The translations under genes and the position numbers were made by a program. Of a stretch of DNA of 41,589 bases, positions 20,798-29,462 are shown one piece after another (the stretch's first letter is position 1; each line of letters starts with the position of its first letter). The DNA is taken from positions 1 to 41,589 of the IMG/VR virus record IMGVR_UViG_3300043444_000373. The stretch is one strand, 5' to 3'. Below the pieces are notes generated by a model. It was given only the letters and a program-made list of their open reading frames with translations, searched no databases and had not been told where the DNA came from. The stretch comes from a virus.

Positions 20798-22153
20798 ATG
20801 AGAATACATACTAGCGATAAACTAATAGCCTATTTGGCCTTATTCAGCGGATTAACCATATCTGCTGTGGCCATTTATTATTCTGTAGCAGGTCTTACTG
20901 CTATATTCTCTGCGGCTGTGATTCCTATCATCGTTATGGGTGTCGCCCTTGAGATTAGTAAGCTGGCCGCTACTGTTTGGTTAAAACAAAATTGGCAACG
21001 AGCTCCTAACTTTATTCGTGGATATCTTTTAGCCGCTATCGCTATCCTGATGTTGATCACATCTATGGGTATCTTTGGATTCTTATCCAAAGCACACAGT
21101 GATCAAAGTTTAGTCAGTGGTGATGTTCAAAGTAAGATCGCAGTATATGATGAAAAGATCAAAACCGAAAAAGAGAATATTGAAGCAGCCCGTAAGGCAC
21201 TTAAACAGATGGATGAGGCAGTGGACCAAGTATTGGGCCGCTCAACAGATGAAAAAGGTGCCGACAAAGCTGTGGCTCTTAGAAGGTCCCAGCAGAAAGA
21301 GCGTGGTCGATTATTATCTGAAATATCACAGTCGCAAAAGTCTATCTCGCAACTTAATGATGCCCGTGCGCCTATTGCCGCCGAGGTCAGAAAAGTTGAA
21401 GCCGAGGTCGGACCGATAAAATATATCGCAAACTTCATCTATGGTGATAATCCTGACGCTAACATATTAGAAAAAGCGGTTACCTGGGTAATCATCATTA
21501 TCGTTGTGGTGTTTGATCCTTTGGCTGTGATTTTACTGTTAGCCAGCCAATATTCATTCATGTGGTTTAGGCAACAAAAAGATGAAGATGAAGAGATGCG
21601 AGACGAATACGATTTCTCTAATGCTGTTAAGCGCCAGATAGTCGAAGAGCCTGACAATCAAGAAGTTGCTGTAGAAAAACCTAGTTCCCTTGATCCTCAT
21701 CCTGTAGGTTGGATGTATCCTAAACACGCTAATATACAAGAATATCGTGTAGAAGATGCCGACGAAGAAGATCCAAAATTTGATGAGAAGAAACCTCTCG
21801 ATCAATGGAACGAAATGATTGCCGAGGCAGAACGTGCTGTCCAGGAAGAAGAAGATCACGAAATTATCGAACAAGCTTCGCATTCCGAAAAAGAAGCAAT
21901 GGCGAAATGGAAGGCTGAAAATCCAGACAGCAGTTTAAAGCATCAAAGAAAGTTATTAGATCGAGGAATGATTGAAGAACTTCCGTGGTTAAAATATCTA
22001 AAGGCACAGCCAGATTTTTCAGATGACGATGCTGCCGAAGAAGCTGCTAAATGGGCACAGGAACAACTAGAAAAGAAAAAGAGCGGATATGTGCAAAATG
22101 CCGAACAAAGCGAAAAAACAATTTGGCAAAGGGTGCAGGACGCTAAACAATGA
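20798..22153 (+). CDS. Large membrane protein with periplasmic coiled coil
   Basis: A 451-residue protein. Three hydrophobic helices lie in the first 95 residues, a long coiled coil runs from about 105 to 205 (Lys/Glu/Gln-rich), a fourth strong helix follows (AVTWVIIIIVVVFDPLAVIL), and the last 190 residues are an acidic, Lys/Glu-rich cytosolic tail. The layout would place the coiled coil between two membrane spans. No family is recognised. It could be a membrane-anchored scaffold or an exclusion protein. The TGA overlaps the next ATG (ATGA). Confidence 0.8.
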   Translation: MRIHTSDKLIAYLALFSGLTISAVAIYYSVAGLTAIFSAAVIPIIVMGVALEISKLAATVWLKQNWQRAPNFIRGYLLAAIAILMLITSMGIFGFLSKAHSDQSLVSGDVQSKIAVYDEKIKTEKENIEAARKALKQMDEAVDQVLGRSTDEKGADKAVALRRSQQKERGRLLSEISQSQKSISQLNDARAPIAAEVRKVEAEVGPIKYIANFIYGDNPDANILEKAVTWVIIIIVVVFDPLAVILLLASQYSFMWFRQQKDEDEEMRDEYDFSNAVKRQIVEEPDNQEVAVEKPSSLDPHPVGWMYPKHANIQEYRVEDADEEDPKFDEKKPLDQWNEMIAEAERAVQEEEDHEIIEQASHSEKEAMAKWKAENPDSSLKHQRKLLDRGMIEELPWLKYLKAQPDFSDDDAAEEAAKWAQEQLEKKKSGYVQNAEQSEKTIWQRVQDAKQ

Positions 22154-22548
22154 CAGATAGAATCTTAGTAGTAACTCCACCAGACGACATCCTATTAGAC
22201 GGAATTCGCATAACTCATGTGGATCTAACAGAAGAGCAAAGTTCGATTATTTCTGCCGCTCTTATCAATTCAACATTACCACATACTATCATTAACTATG
22301 TTTGGAAAATAGGCAACCGTGTTGATTGGTTACTAGATAAGATCGCAAAAAGTGATTTGATCATTTTTAACCCCTATGATAGCGATCCAGGAAAAGATAT
22401 GATAATAGGGTGGACTGCCGCACAACCGCAATCATATTATTTTGGCACACTCAAAGATTTACATCTAGCCAACGATCGTGTAATATATAATAGTGATGAT
22501 ATTTTAATCTTACTGGAGAAGATCTCAAAACAACATGAAAAACTATAA
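22150..22548 (+). CDS. Small alpha/beta protein, function unknown
   Basis: A 132-residue protein with Rossmann-like alternation: [13 protein letters not shown], a helix, [27 protein letters not shown], and a final helix. Strand-helix order and the NPYDSDPG loop recall nucleoside-deoxyribosyltransferase-like or flavodoxin-like folds, but no catalytic motif is clear. It overlaps both the membrane protein gene and the bS21 gene, so it is expressed with them. Confidence 0.7.
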   Translation: MTDRILVVTPPDDILLDGIRITHVDLTEEQSSIISAALINSTLPHTIINYVWKIGNRVDWLLDKIAKSDLIIFNPYDSDPGKDMIIGWTAAQPQSYYFGTLKDLHLANDRVIYNSDDILILLEKISKQHEKL

Positions 22549-22771
22549 TCAACACAAAGGAACTGGCGTTACAGTAAAAGAGCATGAAAACATCAATCAA
22601 GCTCTGAGAAGGTTTAAAAAGAAAGTAGAAGACTCTGGTATCCTTGATACACTGCGTAAAAAAGAATTCTACGAAAAACCTACCACCGAACGCAAACGCA
22701 AAAAAGGTGCGGCCAAAGCTCGCTGGAAGAAAAAGCTTCGCGAACAACAACTACCAGCTAAACTATTCTAA
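22535..22771 (+). CDS. rpsU: Ribosomal protein bS21
   Basis: A 78-residue basic protein that matches bS21 over residues 11-78: [20 protein letters not shown], then [20 protein letters not shown]. The N-terminus has about 10 extra residues. bS21 sits near the anti-Shine-Dalgarno end of 16S rRNA and is easily exchanged, so a phage copy can be built into host ribosomes and bias initiation. bS21 is among the ribosomal proteins most often found in phages. It overlaps the upstream gene by 14 bases. Confidence 0.95.
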   Translation: MKNYNQHKGTGVTVKEHENINQALRRFKKKVEDSGILDTLRKKEFYEKPTTERKRKKGAAKARWKKKLREQQLPAKLF

Positions 22772-22783
22772 GAAAGGTTTCAA

Positions 22784-23803
22784 ATGCGTATCGAAGACGA
22801 AGTCAAACTAGACTTCAAAGATGTCTTGATCCGTCCCAAGCGTTCTACTTTATCTAGCAGAAAAGAAGTAGATCTAACACGCACATATAAATTCAAACAC
22901 AGCGGCCATAGTTGGACAGGAGTGCCAATTATGGCATCAAATATGGACGGTGTTGGAACTATAGGTATGGCCAGGGCATTATACAAACATCAACTGTTTA
23001 CCTGCCTTGTTAAAAATTATAACGAAGACGATCTTTTCGACCTAACAGGTAAGTTCGGAGGCAAGTATTTTGCTGTCAGCACAGGAACTGGCGAAAAAGA
23101 TTTTCAGCGTCTAGGTAGGATCATTAATTCTTATCCAGAAATACAATTCATTTGTATCGACGTGGCCAACGGATACAGTGAACGTTTTGGTGATTATGTA
23201 GCAAGTGTTAGAAATGCTTGGCCAGATAAAACTATTATCGCCGGTAATGTGGTTACCGCGGATATGACACAGGAGTTAATTTTACGTGGCGCAGATATTG
23301 TTAAAGTGGGCATTGGCCCTGGTAGCGTTTGCACTACTCGTATCCAAACTGGTGTGGGCTACCCACAGCTTAGTGCTATCATTGAGTGTGCCGATGCCGC
23401 TCATGGTCTTGGCGCTCATATTATTGCTGATGGCGGATGTGTTTGCCCTGGTGATGTTGCTAAGGCTTTCGGCGCTGGTGCGGACTTTGTAATGCTAGGC
23501 GGCATGTTAGCAGGTCACGACGAAGGCGGTGGTGAAGTTAAAGACGGAATGATTACATTCTATGGAATGAGTTCTGATACTGCTATGGAAAAACATCACG
23601 GAGGTGTTGCTAATTATCGCTCTTCGGAAGGTAGAACAGTTCAAGTAAAATACAAAGGTTCCGTTGACGATACAGTGTTGGATCTGTTAGGCGGATTAAG
23701 ATCTACCTGCACCTATGTAGGAGCACCGACGCTCAAACAACTTTCGAAATGCACTACATTTATCAGAGTGAACAGACAAATCAATGATGTATTTGTAAAA
23801 TAA
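22784..23803 (+). CDS. guaC: GMP reductase-like enzyme (IMPDH/GMPR family)
   Basis: A 339-residue TIM-barrel enzyme. The catalytic loop is [11 protein letters not shown] with nucleophile C183, preceded by [11 protein letters not shown] and followed by [20 protein letters not shown]. The segment [24 protein letters not shown] and the 339-residue size without CBS domains fit GMP reductase (GMP + NADPH to IMP + NH3 + NADP) better than IMP dehydrogenase. In a phage this would rebalance purine nucleotides from RNA breakdown toward dATP. AAAGG precedes the ATG. Confidence 0.92.
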   Translation: MRIEDEVKLDFKDVLIRPKRSTLSSRKEVDLTRTYKFKHSGHSWTGVPIMASNMDGVGTIGMARALYKHQLFTCLVKNYNEDDLFDLTGKFGGKYFAVSTGTGEKDFQRLGRIINSYPEIQFICIDVANGYSERFGDYVASVRNAWPDKTIIAGNVVTADMTQELILRGADIVKVGIGPGSVCTTRIQTGVGYPQLSAIIECADAAHGLGAHIIADGGCVCPGDVAKAFGAGADFVMLGGMLAGHDEGGGEVKDGMITFYGMSSDTAMEKHHGGVANYRSSEGRTVQVKYKGSVDDTVLDLLGGLRSTCTYVGAPTLKQLSKCTTFIRVNRQINDVFVK

Positions 23804-23806
23804 TGC

Positions 23807-23835
23807 TTGACTTTTATAATAAAAAACAGTATAAT
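23807..23835 (+). promoter_or_regulatory. Consensus sigma70 promoter with leaderless start at 23842
   Basis: TTGACT at 23807-23812, a 17-base spacer, TATAAT at 23830-23835. The predicted start (about +7) falls on the ATG at 23842, and no ribosome site precedes that ATG. Confidence 0.8.
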
Positions 23836-23841
23836 AATAGA

Positions 23842-24423
23842 ATGAATACAGATATCATGATTGATTTGGAGACGCTTGACGTTCTCCCTAGTGCTACTAT
23901 TTTAACTATCGGAGCAGTTAAATTTGATCCGTTTGGTTCTGATGTTGAAGAACCTATGATGGAAAAATTCTATGTTCGAGTAGACGTAGATAGTTGTGAT
24001 AGGATAGGCTGCACAGTTAGCCAAGCTACATTAGATTGGTGGGGCAGTCAAAGTCAAGCCGCGCAAGACGAAGCGTTTGATCCTACAAATAGAATCGACA
24101 TCGTTGATGCTATGAATCAACTGTATAAGTTCTGCTGGGGCGCCAAACGTGTATGGAGTCACGGTGCTGGCTTTGACATTATCATCATGGAACACATTTT
24201 CCGTAAAATCGGAAAAGCAGTTCCTTGGCAGTTTTGGGAAGTTCGCGATACTAGAACTCTTTTCGATATTGGTATTAATCCAAATCGTCCTCCCGTGCTA
24301 AAACATCATGCCCTAGAAGATGCATGGAACCAAGCAGTTGGCGTCCAAAATGTATATAAAAAGCTGCGTTCTTCTAGCGGTTTAGACGGTGTTTTAATCA
24401 CACCTCTGGCCAATCAGAGATAA
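23842..24423 (+). CDS. DEDDh 3'-5' exonuclease (DexA-like)
   Basis: A 193-residue protein starting at ATG 23842. An in-frame ATG at 23803 is possible, but it would place the promoter boxes inside the gene. Exonuclease motifs: D8-x-E10 in IMIDLETLDV (motif I), an Asp in SHGAGFDIIIME (motif II), and the H-x4-D pattern in HHALEDAW (motif III). The group includes T4 DexA and host RNase T/oligoribonuclease, so the substrate could be DNA or RNA. A terminator and a late-type promoter follow. Confidence 0.88.
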   Translation: MNTDIMIDLETLDVLPSATILTIGAVKFDPFGSDVEEPMMEKFYVRVDVDSCDRIGCTVSQATLDWWGSQSQAAQDEAFDPTNRIDIVDAMNQLYKFCWGAKRVWSHGAGFDIIIMEHIFRKIGKAVPWQFWEVRDTRTLFDIGINPNRPPVLKHHALEDAWNQAVGVQNVYKKLRSSSGLDGVLITPLANQR

Positions 24424-24426
24424 ATA
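24419..24426 (+). promoter_or_regulatory. T4-type late promoter candidate
   Basis: GATAAATA overlaps the exonuclease stop codon. It lies upstream of the terminator at 24436, so transcripts from here would have to cross it to reach dnaK. Confidence 0.35.
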
Positions 24427-24435
24427 TTTTTGTAG

Positions 24436-24460
24436 AAACGCACCAATAGGGCGTTTTTAT
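24436..24460 (+). terminator. Intrinsic terminator
   Basis: AAACGC (24436-24441) pairs with GCGTTT (24451-24456), loop ACCAATAGG minus edges, then TTAT. A second small hairpin GGGC/GCCC follows at 24462-24474 in the dnaK leader. Confidence 0.6.
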
Positions 24461-24502
24461 AGGGCATAGAGCCCAATAGATCTTACTTTATAAGGAGATA
24501 AC

Positions 24503-26392
24503 ATGTCTAAGATCATCGGTATTGACCTCGGCACCACCAATTCATGCGTGGCCATCATCGAGGCAGGAAATTCCAAAGTTATTGAAAATTCAGAAGGTGC
24601 TAGAACTACACCTAGTATCGTTGCCTATACCACAGATGAAGTGTTAGTAGGTGCGAGTGCAAAAAGACAAGCGGTTACAAATCCTAAAAATACAGTCTAT
24701 GCCGCTAAACGATTAATCGGTCGTAAGTTTACCGAAAAAGAAGTTCAAAAAGATTTAGACCTTATGCCATACGAAATCTTCGAAAGCAAAAACGGAGATG
24801 CATGGGTTAGGGCACAGGGCAAAGAATTAGCACCACCTCAGATCTCTGCAGAAGTTCTTCGCAAGATGAAGAAAACCGCAGAAGACTATCTCGGTCACGA
24901 AGTAACACAGGCAGTTATCACTGTTCCGGCTTACTTCAATGACCAACAACGTCAAGCTACTAAGGACGCAGGACAGATCGCAGGTTTAGAAGTTCTGCGT
25001 ATTATCAACGAACCAACTGCGGCTGCTCTAGCCTATGGCGTTGACAAAGCCGATAAACAAGATCGCAAAGTTGCTGTCTATGACCTAGGTGGTGGAACAT
25101 TTGACGTTTCGATCATCGAAATCGCAAACGTAGATGGAGATAAGCAGATTGAAGTGCTATCAACCAACGGTGACACATTCCTGGGTGGTGAAGACTTTGA
25201 CCAGCGCATCATGGATTACCTAGTTGACGAGTTCAAGAAAGAACAAGGTGTCGACCTAACCAAAGATACATTAGCTCTACAGCGTCTTAAAGAAGCTGCC
25301 GAAAAGGCTAAGATTGAACTATCTAACAGTTCACAGACTGATGTTAACTTGCCTTATATCACAGCAGATGCAAGTGGTCCTAAGCACATGAACATCAAGA
25401 TCACACGTAGCAAGTTAGAACAACTTGTTGAAGATTTAATTAATCGTTCACTAGCACCTTGCCGAACAGCATTGAATGATGCTGGTATTTCAGCAAGTGA
25501 TATTGACGAAGTTATCTTAGTTGGCGGTCAGACACGTATGCCTAAGGTGCAGGAAGAAGTTGAAAAACTATTCGGCAAAGCACCTCGTAAAGATGTCAAC
25601 CCAGACGAAGCCGTAGCAGTAGGTGCGGCCATCCAGGGTGCTGTTCTAGGTGGTGATCGCAATGATGTTCTACTACTTGACGTCACACCATTGAGCTTAG
25701 GTATTGAAACACTAGGCGGAGTGATGGCTAAGATCATTCAAAAGAATACAACTATTCCTACCAAAGGACAACAGACATTCTCTACAGCAGAAGATAATCA
25801 ACCCGCGGTGACTATCAAAGTTTTCCAAGGTGAGCGTGAACTTGTTCAACATAACAAGTTACTAGGCGAGTTTAATCTAGAAGGCATTTCTCCGGCACGT
25901 CGAGGTATGCCACAGATTGAAGTTACCTTTGACATCGATGCTAACGGCATTATGAATATCTCAGCCAAAGATAAATCAACTGGTAAGGAAAACAAGATCA
26001 CTATTAAGAGTGACAGTGGACTAAGCAAGGAAGAAATCGAACGCATGGTTCGCGACGCTGAAGCCAACGCAGAGGCAGATAAAAAAGCACGTGAATTAAT
26101 CGATGCTAGAAACTCTGCAGAAGCACAGATGCACGAAGTCCGCAAGGATCTTGAAGAATTCCGTTCAGAGTTATCTGAAACAGAAATCTCAGATATTGAA
26201 AAGGTCCTAGCAGATGTTGAAACAGCTTGTAAAGGAGATGACGTAGCGGCCATTAAAGCAGAACTAGAAAAGGCTGTTCCTGCTATGAAAACTCTTTTAG
26301 AAAAGCGACAGGCTAAAGAACAGTCACAGACTGCTCAGCCTGCACAAGATGATGTAGTCGACGCTACCTTCACAGAGAAGAAAGACGACTAA
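24503..26392 (+). CDS. dnaK: Chaperone DnaK (Hsp70)
   Basis: A 629-residue, full-length Hsp70. Nucleotide domain: [13 protein letters not shown] (phosphate 1), [13 protein letters not shown] (phosphate 2), [12 protein letters not shown], and [11 protein letters not shown] (adenosine). The linker [10 protein letters not shown], the beta substrate domain and a helical lid follow. The end, [14 protein letters not shown], is like the conserved bacterial tail (DVVDAEFE). No DnaJ or GrpE is encoded nearby, so host co-chaperones would be used. Full-length DnaK in a phage is unusual; it may aid virion folding or replication. AAGGAGA precedes the ATG. Confidence 0.97.
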   Translation: MSKIIGIDLGTTNSCVAIIEAGNSKVIENSEGARTTPSIVAYTTDEVLVGASAKRQAVTNPKNTVYAAKRLIGRKFTEKEVQKDLDLMPYEIFESKNGDAWVRAQGKELAPPQISAEVLRKMKKTAEDYLGHEVTQAVITVPAYFNDQQRQATKDAGQIAGLEVLRIINEPTAAALAYGVDKADKQDRKVAVYDLGGGTFDVSIIEIANVDGDKQIEVLSTNGDTFLGGEDFDQRIMDYLVDEFKKEQGVDLTKDTLALQRLKEAAEKAKIELSNSSQTDVNLPYITADASGPKHMNIKITRSKLEQLVEDLINRSLAPCRTALNDAGISASDIDEVILVGGQTRMPKVQEEVEKLFGKAPRKDVNPDEAVAVGAAIQGAVLGGDRNDVLLLDVTPLSLGIETLGGVMAKIIQKNTTIPTKGQQTFSTAEDNQPAVTIKVFQGERELVQHNKLLGEFNLEGISPARRGMPQIEVTFDIDANGIMNISAKDKSTGKENKITIKSDSGLSKEEIERMVRDAEANAEADKKARELIDARNSAEAQMHEVRKDLEEFRSELSETEISDIEKVLADVETACKGDDVAAIKAELEKAVPAMKTLLEKRQAKEQSQTAQPAQDDVVDATFTEKKDD

Positions 26393-26399
26393 TCATATA

Positions 26400-26418
26400 G
26401 GGGCACCTTATGGGCCCC
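26400..26418 (+). terminator. Hairpin after dnaK, weak terminator or leader of hsp20
   Basis: GGGGC (26400-26404) pairs with GCCCC (26414-26418). Only a weak T-rich stretch (TTGTTCTT) follows, so termination may be partial. Confidence 0.4.
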
Positions 26419-26447
26419 AATTGTTCTTACTTTAAAAGGAGACTATT

Positions 26448-26879
26448 ATGAACAACTTAACAAGACTAGACGCTCTAAATAGAGCACTTATTGGTTTCGA
26501 TACAATGTTTGATCAAATGGAACGCCGTTTCGCAAACAGTGTATCTAATAACTATCCCCCACATAACATTATCAAGACTGGTGATAATCAGTATGAGATT
26601 CAAATAGCAGTTACTGGTTTCAGTAAATCTGAAATATCTGTGACTGTTGAAGATAATGTTCTTGTGATCAAAGGTGAAAGTATGACCACAGATTATGCTC
26701 CAGAAGCATACCTGCATCGTGGACTGGCTACTCGAGATTTCGCTAAAGAATTTCCATTAGCTGAACATATCGAAGTAGTAGGTGCAGAGACTCAAAACGG
26801 AATGTTAACGATTAAATTAATTCGAAATATTCCAGAATCTGCAAAGCCTAAAGTTATTGACATTGTAGACATTAAGTAA
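26448..26879 (+). CDS. Small heat shock protein Hsp20 (IbpA-like)
   Basis: A 143-residue alpha-crystallin-domain protein. N-terminal arm (GFDTMFDQMERRF), the domain from about residue 35 to 130 (YEIQIAVTGFSKSEISVTVE, GLATRDFAKEF, the NGMLTIKL end), and a C-terminal tail. This ATP-independent holdase binds unfolding proteins. Hsp20 is common in T4-type cyanophages and related marine phages. Here it sits between dnaK and clpS, a probable protein-quality cluster. AAAGGAG precedes the ATG. Confidence 0.93.
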   Translation: MNNLTRLDALNRALIGFDTMFDQMERRFANSVSNNYPPHNIIKTGDNQYEIQIAVTGFSKSEISVTVEDNVLVIKGESMTTDYAPEAYLHRGLATRDFAKEFPLAEHIEVVGAETQNGMLTIKLIRNIPESAKPKVIDIVDIK

Positions 26880-26886
26880 TAAAATA

Positions 26887-26909
26887 TAAGGGGAGGCAAC
26901 TCCCCTTAT
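26887..26909 (+). terminator. Hairpin between hsp20 and clpS
   Basis: ATAAGGGGA and TCCCCTTAT form a 9-pair stem around GGCAAC. The T tract is poor, and the end of the stem overlaps a late-type promoter, so termination efficiency is uncertain. Confidence 0.5.
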
Positions 26910-26914
26910 AAATA
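26907..26914 (+). promoter_or_regulatory. T4-type late promoter candidate before clpS
   Basis: An exact TATAAATA 17 bases before the ATG of clpS at 26932, followed by an ACGGAG ribosome site. Confidence 0.55.
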
Positions 26915-26931
26915 TCAGAAACGGAGTAGAT

Positions 26932-27231
26932 ATGACCACCGAAGCGAAAATAGAAGAAAAAGTCGTAACTATTTTACAACCTCCAAGCCTATGGAAAGTT
27001 GTATTTCTAAACGATGATCAAACACCCATGGAATTGGTCATAGAACTATTAACTAATATTTTCAAACATTCAGAAACAAGGGCTAAAGAAATTACTCTTG
27101 AGATCCACGAAACTGGGAGCGGAATAGCAGGCATCTTTACACATGAGATCGCCGAACAACGTGGAATCGAAGCGACACAAGTCGCAAGACAAAACGGATC
27201 GCCATTACGCATACAGGTAGAACAGGAATGA
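26932..27231 (+). CDS. clpS: ATP-dependent Clp protease adaptor ClpS
   Basis: A 99-residue adaptor that delivers N-degron proteins to ClpAP. Conserved features: the N-degron pocket N-D-D in VVFLNDDQTPMELV, the His in EIHETGSGIAG, and the helix of IAEQRGIEATQVA. The disordered N-terminus (MTTEAKIEEK...) needed for ClpA engagement is present. In bacteria ClpS also slows ClpAP degradation of ssrA-tagged proteins. The phage carries a tmRNA too, so it may influence both routes. Its TGA overlaps the heme oxygenase ATG. Confidence 0.92.
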   Translation: MTTEAKIEEKVVTILQPPSLWKVVFLNDDQTPMELVIELLTNIFKHSETRAKEITLEIHETGSGIAGIFTHEIAEQRGIEATQVARQNGSPLRIQVEQE

Positions 27232-27773
27232 GTTTAAGAGAAATTACCAAAGACCTTCATCACGAAGCAGAAAAAACAAAATTCGCAAAATTGCTGTTAA
27301 GCGGCAAGATTGAAAAAGCCGATTACAGAAACTATCTTTATAATTTAATGGCGGTTTATGATCCTATCGAATGGTATTGTAACCGTCAAGGATTTCTAGA
27401 TACCATGCTAGATCTTCCTCGTCTAAAAGCGATCTATGCAGACTTTGTAGAATTAGACGATGGCACATACTGCTATCTGACACCAGCAACATTAGAATAT
27501 CAAGAATATCTACACAGGATCGGCAATGATCCAACACGTAAGCATTTAGTCAAAGCCCACTTATATTGTCGCCATATGGGTGACTTGTTCGGCGGACAGA
27601 TTATTAAAAAACAAGTAGCACATATCAGTAGCGGTAAGTTTTATGATTTTGAAAATGCCGATGATATGAAAATGTCTATTCGAGAAATACTCACAGATGA
27701 TCTAGGAGACGAAGCTCGTGTAGCATTTAAGTATGCTATCAAGATGATGCAGGATCTCTACAATGGAGAGTAA
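27228..27773 (+). CDS. Heme oxygenase
   Basis: A 181-residue all-helical enzyme that opens heme to biliverdin, CO and iron using reduced ferredoxin. The proximal ligand is probably H11 in DLHHEAEKTKF (pattern H-x2-A-E), and the distal helix is HMGDLFGGQIIKK, matching GDLSGGQ of Ho1 enzymes. It overlaps clpS upstream and the bilin reductase downstream (10 bases), giving a substrate-product gene pair as in cyanophages. The host need not be photosynthetic. Confidence 0.92.
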   Translation: MSLREITKDLHHEAEKTKFAKLLLSGKIEKADYRNYLYNLMAVYDPIEWYCNRQGFLDTMLDLPRLKAIYADFVELDDGTYCYLTPATLEYQEYLHRIGNDPTRKHLVKAHLYCRHMGDLFGGQIIKKQVAHISSGKFYDFENADDMKMSIREILTDDLGDEARVAFKYAIKMMQDLYNGE

Positions 27774-28446
27774 GGTCTGGTATACACTAATAGGTATACA
27801 AAATCTATTAGAAAAGCGTTTTAGTGAAACCGGAGTAGAAACATTCGAACCCGGAATGAATCGTTTCAATCAGCCGGGTTGGGTAAACAGGGTATGGACT
27901 TCAGAGAATTATCGTAGAGCTCATATCGATGTAGTCGATGCCCGATCCACAAAGGGCCTCTGGATGATGCATTGTTGTGTATTTCCTCATATCCATAACC
28001 CGGCACCCATATTTGGTTTCGATGTTATCGCAGGCAAAAATAAAATCACGGGCTGTTTTATTGACTATAGTCCTACCGCAGATCGTGAACATCCGATGAT
28101 AGAATATTTTGCTGAAGAAGTTAGCAGATATGAATGGATTCGAGAAAGAGAATTACCCGAATGGGCACAGCGTATTTTCAGCAAGAGTATGGTAGCCGCT
28201 GGAAACGTCAAAGAAGAGGACGAACTTAGGCAGATCGAAAGCCTAGCACATATACTAGTAAATCACTACACAGAAACTGTGGGTGACACTAATCACAAAG
28301 TAGCAGATACTACTTTTGAGCAGAATTTCTATGCTCAAAACCAGAAACAAAACCCGCATACGCCACGTGTAATGACTAGTCTAGGCTTAGACGAAGACGA
28401 TGTGCGAGTTTTTATCCAGGAATGCCTCTTTCCTGAAATACGATAA
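27763..28446 (+). CDS. pcyX: Ferredoxin-dependent bilin reductase, PcyX-like
   Basis: A 227-residue protein of the bilin reductase family (HY2/PcyA/PebS). Core: RVWTSENYRRAHIDVVD, then WMMHCCVFPHIHNPAPIFGF. By alignment to PcyA (E76, H88, D105), this protein has D56, H70 and D87. The Asp-His pair is retained and the Glu is replaced by Asp, as reported for phage PcyX enzymes that turn biliverdin into phycoerythrobilin by a four-electron reduction. Later, NPHTPRVM lacks the PcyA Asp (ND-K-T). The product is probably phycoerythrobilin; the host role is unclear. It is coupled to heme oxygenase. Confidence 0.88.
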   Translation: MESKVWYTLIGIQNLLEKRFSETGVETFEPGMNRFNQPGWVNRVWTSENYRRAHIDVVDARSTKGLWMMHCCVFPHIHNPAPIFGFDVIAGKNKITGCFIDYSPTADREHPMIEYFAEEVSRYEWIRERELPEWAQRIFSKSMVAAGNVKEEDELRQIESLAHILVNHYTETVGDTNHKVADTTFEQNFYAQNQKQNPHTPRVMTSLGLDEDDVRVFIQECLFPEIR

Positions 28447-28449
28447 ATA
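28442..28449 (+). promoter_or_regulatory. T4-type late promoter candidate
   Basis: GATAAATA overlaps the bilin reductase stop. Transcription would start close to the ATG at 28455, again nearly leaderless. Confidence 0.5.
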
Positions 28450-28454
28450 CTCGT

Positions 28455-29399
28455 ATGAGAGCATTTGAAATAATCACCGAAGACGCACAAACCAAAAGAA
28501 TGGTTCTGAAAGCATTGGGTAAATTACCCGACGAAGCACCGATATTCCCTCAGGTTTATAAACAAATTGTTGGAGAACCTCTAGGAAATCGCATGTCTAA
28601 TTATATTAATTCTAGAGGGGATCAGGATGCTATAAAGGCTGCAAAATGGTTAGTTCAAACTATTCCTACATTGGGTGATGCTAAAGAAGTAAAAGAATTT
28701 ATTAAAAAGTTTTCTAACCCAGAATTTGATCCTATTAATTCAAAAGCTCTAGTGCCAAGCGGCGGAATGCAACAGCCGGCTGAGATACTTTCTATAGTTA
28801 CAGATCCGTTTGCGAAAAAACTATTTGAAAAAATATTCCACGAATTCAGCGGTAAAACCGATGCTGGCCCGGGTGAGGCAGCACTGGCTATTTTAAGTCC
28901 TAACATTACTTACGGTTCGCCGGGAGATATCGTCGTTAACGGAATTAAAATCGAAGTAAAAGCAAGTCGTTCGGCCAAAGGTTCTGCCGGTAGGATATGG
29001 GATATGCCGATCAATCAAAAGCCTGCACTAAAAATAGTAGAACCTTTAGGTATTACTAGTTTCACAGTATTAGATGGTGAACAACCTTTCCCTGATCCTC
29101 AATTAGCAAAAAGTTTTATAGAAGCTGTGTCTGAAGGCTGGTTCGGTGAAGTATATCCAGATTTAGTTAGTAAATTTGGAAAACCCGGGTTCAAAGAAGC
29201 GTGGCATACACACGTATTTGATACTTATAAACAACACGGTGGTTGGACTGGTGTTTTAGCACTAGGGCTTACAACTTTCCAATATGTTGAAACAGGCGAA
29301 CAGTTTGCCAAGTATATGAAAAAATACAACCATGGTAATCTAATCAAAGCCAACGAAAAACAAAGTCGAGGACTAGCTCCTCAAATAATGGTAAAATAA
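28455..29399 (+). CDS. Nuclease-fold protein with capsid-targeting-like N-terminus
   Basis: A 314-residue protein starting MRAFEIITEDAQTKR, which matches the pattern of T4 capsid-targeting leaders (MKTYQEFITEA). Residues about 140-180 hold GPGEAALAILSPNITYG, then GDIVVNGIKIEVKASRS: an E, then D, then E-x-K arrangement typical of PD-(D/E)XK nucleases. A late-type promoter precedes it. A nuclease packaged in the head and injected with the DNA is a reasonable inference. It could instead be a packaging or head-completion protein. No closer family is recognised. Confidence 0.65.
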   Translation: MRAFEIITEDAQTKRMVLKALGKLPDEAPIFPQVYKQIVGEPLGNRMSNYINSRGDQDAIKAAKWLVQTIPTLGDAKEVKEFIKKFSNPEFDPINSKALVPSGGMQQPAEILSIVTDPFAKKLFEKIFHEFSGKTDAGPGEAALAILSPNITYGSPGDIVVNGIKIEVKASRSAKGSAGRIWDMPINQKPALKIVEPLGITSFTVLDGEQPFPDPQLAKSFIEAVSEGWFGEVYPDLVSKFGKPGFKEAWHTHVFDTYKQHGGWTGVLALGLTTFQYVETGEQFAKYMKKYNHGNLIKANEKQSRGLAPQIMVK

Positions 29400-29428
29400 T
29401 ACTATCACTTAATCTTCTGTAAATTCGC

Positions 29429-29436
29429 TCTAAATA
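29429..29436 (+). promoter_or_regulatory. Weak T4-type late promoter candidate before csgF
   Basis: TCTAAATA, 27 bases before the csgF ATG, with a GGGAGCGAATC leader between. The match to the late consensus is partial. Confidence 0.35.
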
Positions 29437-29462
29437 CTAATACCGCGTATCGGGAGCGAATC

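Noticed and set aside
25846-26253. Minus-strand 135-codon frame inside dnaK
   Set aside because: Shadow of the strongly conserved DnaK reading frame.
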